Below are positions 58,733 to 64,000 of a stretch of DNA of 64,000 nt, one piece after another. Source of the DNA: Prostheceraeus crozeri (lineage: Eukaryota > Platyhelminthes > Polycladida > Euryleptidae); NCBI GenBank assembly GCA_907163375.1, contig CAJQUW010008631.1, forward strand, positions 130,540 through 194,539, given 5' to 3'. Each line of letters begins with the position of its first letter. Within the stretch, counting starts at the first letter, position 1. Both the position numbers and the translations under genes were made by a program. The notes beneath the pieces are model-generated. The model was not told the origin of the DNA. It did no database searches and was given only the letters and a program-made list of their open reading frames with translations.

Positions 58733-59782
58733 CTACATGACCATTAGTCGGTGGGTCAAACTTTGATCTGGTTTATTCAGGATTGGTTGATGTTCTTTTA
58801 TCAGTAGGGCTTCGGCAATTTCCAAGTTATATCTAGCAATTACTTTTGTTTTTGTTTCTATTAGTTTATAGCCTGGTTTGATGTTTTTGTGTGTTAACAA
58901 GTGGGATTTGATTGATCCATTTGACATGTGCTGCTGACATCTGTGTGTGTGTGTGTTTGTTGTATAGCCAATTTATGTGACGCTATTACATTCGTCAGAC
59001 GGACAATGAAATTGGAATACAGTATGGTGATTAACTCCTTTGAACGGATTAGTGTTTTGTAATATGTGCTGCAACCGTGTCATTTTGTAATAGATTCTGA
59101 AGTTGATTTTGTTCGTGTCATTCGTAGGACTCACAGTTGTCGCTATTATTTTGTTCAAGCGATTTTCCTCGACAATTGAACTTGACGTCCACTGGCTTCG
59201 GTAGTAAAATATTATTTCACCTTCGTCATTGGTTGCATTGTTTTGATCTTTTCGTTTGAGAAATGTTCGAAGCATGTTTTCAACTAAACTTTGGGGGTAC
59301 CCATTGTTTACAAGTATTTGCTTGATTCTGACTATTTCTTGGTGGAATGCATGCCAACTGGAACATTGACTGTAAGCTCTGTGGAGATATGATAGAACTA
59401 CAGAACGTTTGTATGTTTCTGGTCCAAAGCATTCATAATTGAGGCACTCACCAGAACTTGTCGCTTTTCTGTAAACCGAGGTTGCCAGTTTAGAACCGTT
59501 TCTACCGACAAAAACATCAAGAAAATTCAATCCATCATCTGCCTCGTTTTCATGGGTGAATTTCAAGCAGGAATGCTCCTCAAGCTTTTGTTTAATTTGT
59601 TCGATACTAGAATTCTTGTTCAAAATCCGGAAGGAATCGTCGACATACCTCCTGCAAATAATTACGTCATCAGAGAATTCTGGTATTCTGATACGTAAAT
59701 TTGTGAAAAAAATGCAAAAATTGTTTCTGATGTAAATTTTAGTATAAGTAGATTTTTGTAACCCTGAGGATGGACGTTGCAA
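58733..59782 (-). mobile_element. Penelope-like element RT + GIY-YIG, 5' truncated
   Basis: Minus strand. The RT palm is 'ICRRYVDDSFRILNK' with the YVDD box, then 'LNFLDVFVGRNGSKLATS' and 'SYLHRAYSQCSSWHAF', which are PLE hallmarks, then 'QNTNPFKGVNHH'. A stop and shift near 58973 breaks it before the endonuclease, whose end survives as 'IEAEALLIKEHQP'-like sequence at 58733-58927 ('EIAEALLIKEHQPILN'). The fingers region is missing. PLEs copy RNA at chromosome targets using RT plus GIY-YIG. Confidence 0.85.
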
Positions 59783-59940
59783 CAGTCCGAAGTACCGGTT
59801 GCATTATTATAAAATGGTTATCAAAGTGTATTTTGCGTTTTTTAACAACTGACGAAAAGAAACTATATAGACAAATGGAACATCACTATTTAAAAGTCAA
59901 TAAGATCGATTGCGATATTTTATACAACAACACTTGCCTA

Positions 59941-59945
<5 letters not shown>
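59725..59945 (+). repeat. PLE inverted terminal segment, right arm
   Basis: Complement of 55429-55680. It ends at a (TA)n tract. An inverted 5' segment is common in PLE insertions. Confidence 0.8.
59758..59802 (+). ncRNA. Hammerhead-like motif, CTGAGGA type (right arm)
   Basis: CTGAGGA at 59764-59770, stem II GGAC/GTCC around GTTGCAACA, GAAG, then self-complementary ACCGGT. Confidence 0.45.

Positions 59946-59996
<51 letters not shown>
59944..59996. repeat. (TA)n microsatellite 4
   Basis: TA run at the junction between the PLE arm and the next PLE fragment. Confidence 0.95.
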
Positions 59997-59998
<2 letters not shown>

Positions 59999-60068
59999 AA
60001 AAACGATTGAAATCAAAATGAATAAAAATAAATAATACAGTTTTGACCCGAAAGAAAAGTCTGCAATT

Positions 60069-60115
60069 ATTCCCAACCGGTTTCGCCTGGTCTAGGACAG
60101 GCTACTCATGGGAAT
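60069..60115 (-). ncRNA. Hammerhead-like fold with variant core ATGAGTA
   Basis: Minus strand: stem I ATTCCC/GGGAAT, seven core bases ATGAGTA where CUGANGA is expected, stem II GCCTG/CAGGC, GAAA, then self-complementary ACCGGT. Against the consensus, position 3 is A for C and position 8 is U for G, a pair-preserving double change. Confidence 0.45.
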
Positions 60116-60209
60116 GAATTTATTGGAAAGCAAAATACAAAATTGGAAGCATAGACTTCCAAATCAAAACTTAATGGCATAACCTTGCGATTTTTGCTAG
60201 ACATGTCAT

Positions 60210-60540
60210 AGTTCAGGTGGTTGAGGTCTGGTTCAATGTTGGTTTCAGCATAGAAATAAAAATGGATTCCTTGCGCTCTCTTTCTATGCGGGAAGAATTC
60301 GGCCCAAGCTGAAACAATGGAGCAGCCTCAAATTTTAACGGTGGATCTTTAGCACATGCAGCAATATGTTTAGTCACTCCTAAAGTCATGTAATTGGCAT
60401 TATCCATCTGTTGTCTATGAATAGTCAGCCGATTACGGAACATATCCCCGGTTTGCCCAATAGAAAATTGGTAACAAGACTTACAACGAAGGGTGTAAAT
60501 AACATTCTTAGAGGTGCAGGTTAAGTTGCAGTTGATCTTA
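60210..60540 (-). mobile_element. PLE GIY-YIG endonuclease fragment 3
   Basis: 'CNLTCTSKNVIYTLRCKSC' then 'YQFSIGQTGDMFRNRLTIH' (GIY-YIG core) and the tail 'KESIFISMLKPTLNQ'. The most complete endonuclease domain in the cluster. RT missing. Confidence 0.75.
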
Positions 60541-60730
60541 AATAGAGAGAAAAAAGTAAATAAAAAGAGAGCGCAAGGAATCCATTTTTATGCTGAAACC
60601 AACATTGAACCAGACCTCAACCACCTGAACTATGACATGTCTAGCAAAAAGTTTATGTCTAGTTTATGTCATTAAGTTTTGATTTGGAAGTCTATGCTTC
60701 CAAATTTGTATTTTGCTTTCCAATAAATTC

Positions 60731-60777
60731 ATTCCCATGAGTAGCATGTCCTAGACCAGGCGAAACCGGTCGGGAAT
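60731..60777 (+). ncRNA. Variant-core hammerhead-like fold, inverted copy
   Basis: Same as 60069-60115 with core ATGAGTA, GAAA, ACCGGTC and stem I ATTCCC/GGGAAT. Stem II has one mismatch (GCATG/CAGGC). Confidence 0.4.
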
Positions 60778-60820
60778 AATTGCTGACTTTTCTTTCGGGT
60801 CAAAACTGTATTATTTATTA

Positions 60821-60823
<3 letters not shown>

Positions 60824-60867
<44 letters not shown>
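60824..60867. repeat. (TA)n microsatellite 5
   Basis: TA run between two PLE-type inverted pairs. Confidence 0.95.
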
Positions 60868-60869
<2 letters not shown>

Positions 60870-60920
60870 GACAAATTAGTAACCCACGCAGAAGGCAAAA
60901 AGAAAAAGCACAATTTTGTA

Positions 60921-60961
60921 GCCCAAACCGCTTTCACCTGTGTTCCAGGCTTCTCACGGGC
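60921..60961 (-). ncRNA. Hammerhead-like fold, core GTGAGAA (left arm)
   Basis: Stem I GCCC/GGGC, core GTGAGAA, stem II GCCTG/CAGGT, GAAAGCGGTT. Further from consensus than the others; probably inactive. Confidence 0.3.
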
Positions 60962-61029
60962 AACTGAATTATATTACAAAAATTAGAACTGAAGCATGCA
61001 AATTCGAATTTTTGTAATATAATTCAGTT

Positions 61030-61070
61030 GCTCGTGAGAAGCCTGGAACACAGGTGAAACCGGTTTGGGC
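61030..61070 (+). ncRNA. Hammerhead-like fold, core GTGAGAA (right arm)
   Basis: GCTC/GGGC stem I (one mismatch), core GTGAGAA, GCCTG/CAGGT, GAAACCGGTT. Same class as 60921-60961. Confidence 0.3.
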
Positions 61071-61154
61071 TACAAAATTGTGCTTTTTCTTTTTGCCTTC
61101 TGCGTGGGTTACTATTTGTCGAATTAATTTCCATTTTTTGATTTCACTATTTTG

Positions 61155-61156
<2 letters not shown>

Positions 61157-61197
<41 letters not shown>
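61157..61197. repeat. (TA)n microsatellite 6
   Basis: TA run after the second PLE-type inverted pair. Confidence 0.95.
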
Positions 61198-61198
<1 letters not shown>

Positions 61199-61511
61199 TT
61201 CTTGTGAATTACATGCTTGCCTCAAGCATGTGCAACAAAGTGGCATAGGAGACTTGCATACATCAAATATTGTATGACACAAAAATAAAGATTGAAGATA
61301 CTCTTTCGTTAATCATCCGCTAACAAGTTCCGTTTTTAAAAAACGTCTGAAATTAGGTCGGTCATCTGAATTTTTGAACCATTTTTTTCTCTACGAAAGT
61401 GTTTTTTTAAAAAAAAATGGATGGTGGCATATGCTGGCATACATAAGAAATCGACTTCGTCTGATGAAGCAGCAGGTCTGTGACACGTAACGGAAATTTA
61501 ACTTCTTAATA

Positions 61512-63267
61512 CAGTGCTTCTCAAAAGTCTGGAAATACTTCAAAGGCTGCGCGCCTTTTTGTCATAGCTTTTAGAAACCGGTGAATGCGATTTATCAGAA
61601 CTCACATGAAGGGAATTTAGTTTTCTACAGGCGAAATGTAATTCTGATCGCGTTATATACTATTTTCATAGTGATATCAAACAGTACCTATCTTTAATAA
61701 TAGTAAACTTATTATTCCGTAACTAATTTTGAGAAAAACAACTTTATTACTGAAAACTAGTTGGATATCACTCAGTTTGATCTTACTGAATACCACCAGT
61801 GAAGTCTGCTTGTAAAACAATCGTTGTTGTTCCGTCAAGAAGCACTTCTTTGATGGCAGTGAGTGGTGTTCACTCCTTGCTCGCTACAGTTAGAAGCTTA
61901 TTGCTTTCAGTATCTGATTCATCATGGACACAGAAACACGCATCTGCCTCGTACAACTTTACTATAAAAATATGAGAAGTACAACTTCCACACTGAGGGT
62001 ATACAAGACTATCCATGGACTACACAAAGATCCGTTCACAGCCTCAGCGATCGTGAAGTTGATTCAGCGATTCGAATCCACTGGATCGGTTTCTGACAAG
62101 CCACGAACCGGAAGGCCCTCCCTTTTTCTTGATCCAAGTGCCATAGTGATAGATAAACTGAATGAACAAAAAGAAAACCATCCATTGGGATTGTCCTCCG
62201 CAAGCTCCATCTTAAGCGCCACAGACATTCCTCGCGCCAATGTCAATAGGATATTGAAGCATCACTTCAGACGTTACCCCTACAAGTTGCGGTCAACACA
62301 AGCAATTACGGAGGATGATAAAGGTAAACGACTTCAGTTTTCGGATTTCGATCATATTGAGAAGATTTTGTGGAGTGACGAGGCTAACTTCTCGCTGGAC
62401 GGGTCCGTGAACAAGCACAATGCTATCATATGGGGAACCGAAAGACCTCCGGCACACCGGCATCCTCTTCACTCGCCACATGTGACTGTGTGGATGGCCT
62501 TTACGAGCGAGTTCAAGTAGAAGCCTTTCTTCTTCCCTGCGACAGTTGCTAGTGAATCCTATAAATTCATGCTCGAATCGCACATGATCCCGCAATTGCG
62601 ACGGCCTCGCCAGCTACACCATGTCATATTTCAACATGATGGAGCAACGCCGCACTTCGGAAGAATTGTGACTGAAGTCCTGAAGAAAACTTTTGGTGAC
62701 AATGTCATCGGACGGGGCTTTCCGAACTTGTGGTCGCCGAGGTCTCCTCATCTCACTCCGCTTGACTACTACTTTTGGGGCATGTTGAAAACTCAAGTCT
62801 ACAGCCGGGGAAGACCACAGAATCTCGAGACCCTCAGAGAGTGGATCGTGGAAGCTTCTGAAGACGTGCAACAAGATGAGATCTCCAGTGCAGTCCAGGA
62901 CTTGTTCTACCGGTGCGAACTTGTTAGAAACCTCAACGGTGATACTTCCGAACATTTGTTATAATTTCTTCATGATATTGTACTGTTTTTGGTGATTGTT
63001 TGTTATTGAATAACTAGTTTTCAGTAATAAAGTTGTTTTTCTTAAAATTAGTTACGGAATGATAAGTTTACTATTATTAAAGATAGGTAGGCTACTGTTT
63101 GATATCACTATGAAAATAGTATATAACGCGATCAGAATTACATTTCGCCTGTAGAAAACTAAATTCCCTTCATGTGAGTTCTGATAAATCGCATTCACCG
63201 GTTTCTAAAAGCTATGACAAAAAGGCGCACAGCCTTTGAAGTATTTCCAGACTTTTGAGAAGCACTG
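61512..63267 (+). mobile_element. Tc1/mariner DD41D element, 1756 bp, long TIRs
   Basis: Left TIR 61512-61762 (251 bp) and right TIR 63012-63267 (256 bp), starting CAGTGCTTCTCAAAAGTCTG. TA precedes the left end (61510-61511); the right flank reads CATA, so the duplication is eroded by mutation or the end is offset by two bases. One transposase gene inside. Confidence 0.9.
61924..62964 (+). pseudogene. Mariner transposase, DD41D, one TAG
   Basis: 347 codons with a single in-frame TAG at 62518-62520. N-terminal helix-turn-helix ('FTASAIVKLIQRFESTGS') and a GRPS hinge ('KPRTGRPS'). Catalytic Asp about 152 in 'ILWSDEANFSLDG', Asp about 239 in 'QHDGATPHF', and the third in 'RSPHLTPLDYYFWG'. Forty-one residues separate the last two, so DD41D, as in rosa-type mariners. 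Apart from the TAG the frame is intact and all three catalytic residues are present, so the copy is young. Confidence 0.9.
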
Positions 63268-64000
63268 CATATGATTTTGGCAGATTGGTATTTCAATCAT
63301 CTTTTCCGATATGCATTTGCCTTAATACACCATATCCGCTTTACATCATACGCGATACGATGAAAATGCAGCACTTGTTATCATTTCAAAACCTCAAAAA
63401 GACCTTTAGTAATCACATACCACTGTTCACAGTTATAAGTGATCATTATTGGTCTTTCTGTGATTTTGAGATCATGACATCAAAAAACACTTCATGCCTA
63501 TGTGCATATAAATATTGCATTTCGGCTTCGGTCAGTCATCACGTGACAGACTCATAGTGCTGTCTGTATCACTTAGACCCTTTCGGTGATCACAAATATA
63601 TTTGCTGACGTAGCCAGTCACATCGTCCACTACATGTGGAGCACTGAAGATGAGTTCTGAACAGAAAACAAATCACCAACGTTGCCAAAGATGTTGAGTT
63701 ACATCCTTATAAATTTGCAGTGGCATTAACTCCGCGAGTGCTTCGGTAAAATACATCAGGTTTTGGAATGTACTCCTCTACTGCAGAGCTGCTTGTGCCA
63801 GGAAGGTCTACGATGATAAGTCAGTCTACATCCCGTCTGATGGAGAGCGGTTGAGGTTAGTGAGTTTGATAAGTTATCATTAGCTTAATATACATGCATG
63901 TGTATAAGATTTTGAAACACTTTCAAGAATCAGCAGTGGTACATGCTAAGTCAACTGCATACTAAGAAATTTTGTGGCGCTCTACCCAGCTACACGTCTT
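63268..64000. other. No recognised gene
   Basis: AT-rich flank with only short chance frames. Nothing that I can assign. Confidence 0.5.

Larger units (their letters stand above)
60030..60817. repeat. PLE inverted pair
   Basis: Arms 60030-60292 and 60568-60817 are reverse complements with some substitutions and a few indels. The left arm overlaps the end of a GIY-YIG gene, and the right arm carries a duplicate of that end. (TA)n follows on the right. Confidence 0.85.
60869..61125. repeat. PLE-type inverted pair, ~120 bp arms
   Basis: CGACAAATTAGTAACCCACG at the left end pairs with its near-complement at the right. Each arm carries a hammerhead-like segment ('GTGAGAA', GCCTG stem, GAAA). (TA)n flanks both sides. 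Confidence 0.8.

Noticed and set aside
61458-61500. CTGATGA motif before the mariner
   Set aside because: GAAA is present but no acceptable stem I, and stem II would be only three pairs.

Overview
The window looks like an AT-rich metazoan, probably marine-invertebrate, nuclear genome. The evidence is one ordinary host gene with a GT-AG intron (gamma-glutamylaminecyclotransferase, GGACT), surrounded by typical animal transposons: non-LTR LINEs, Penelope-like elements (PLEs) with GIY-YIG endonucleases and hammerhead-like ribozymes, a piggyBac element and a DD41D mariner. I cannot name the species.

Layout: 0.9-3.3 kb holds decayed LINEs on the minus strand. 4.5-7.8 kb holds decayed CR1/Jockey-type LINEs on the plus strand. 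7.8-13.8 kb is AT-rich with no recognised gene. 13.8-50.4 kb is the most unusual part, a ~36.6 kb mirror-symmetric element described below. 50.4-53.4 kb has a tRNA-like SINE remnant, a MITE with a target duplication, and GGACT on the minus strand. 53.6-61.3 kb is a PLE graveyard: (TA)n tracts, inverted repeats, many ribozyme motifs, and a piggyBac inserted at TTAA. 61.5-63.3 kb is a nearly intact mariner with ~250 bp terminal repeats.

The 36.6 kb element: both ends carry C8-tract/hairpin units, then ~300 bp tandem units, then a TATA promoter and a 5' UTR intron leading inward into homologous zinc-knuckle/coiled-coil genes (A on the left, A' on the right). Inside these lie a small TATA-driven acidic-protein gene (B, and truncated B'), a right-only small gene (C), and five copies of a 135 bp module that precede the TATA boxes. 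The core is a ~5.2 kb-arm palindrome whose arms are nearly identical. Each arm encodes four compact genes: E (unknown), F (basic-tailed, first exon only ATG), G (RING-like mini-protein) and H (DnaQ-like exonuclease). All genes point toward the centre, which is filled by long arrays of AATAAA-containing repeats. On the right, a ~7.5 kb tract with almost no C on the plus strand lies between the palindrome and B'. On the left, a 5.8 kb TIR element sits in gene A; removing it leaves one TA and an uninterrupted frame.

I see no polymerase, integrase or transposase in the element, so whether it is a giant non-autonomous transposon, an integrated linear virus-like replicon or a head-to-head dimer of either is inference. 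Its compact TATA genes, ~60 bp introns and mirrored ends favour a mobile or virus-like replicon over ordinary host genes.
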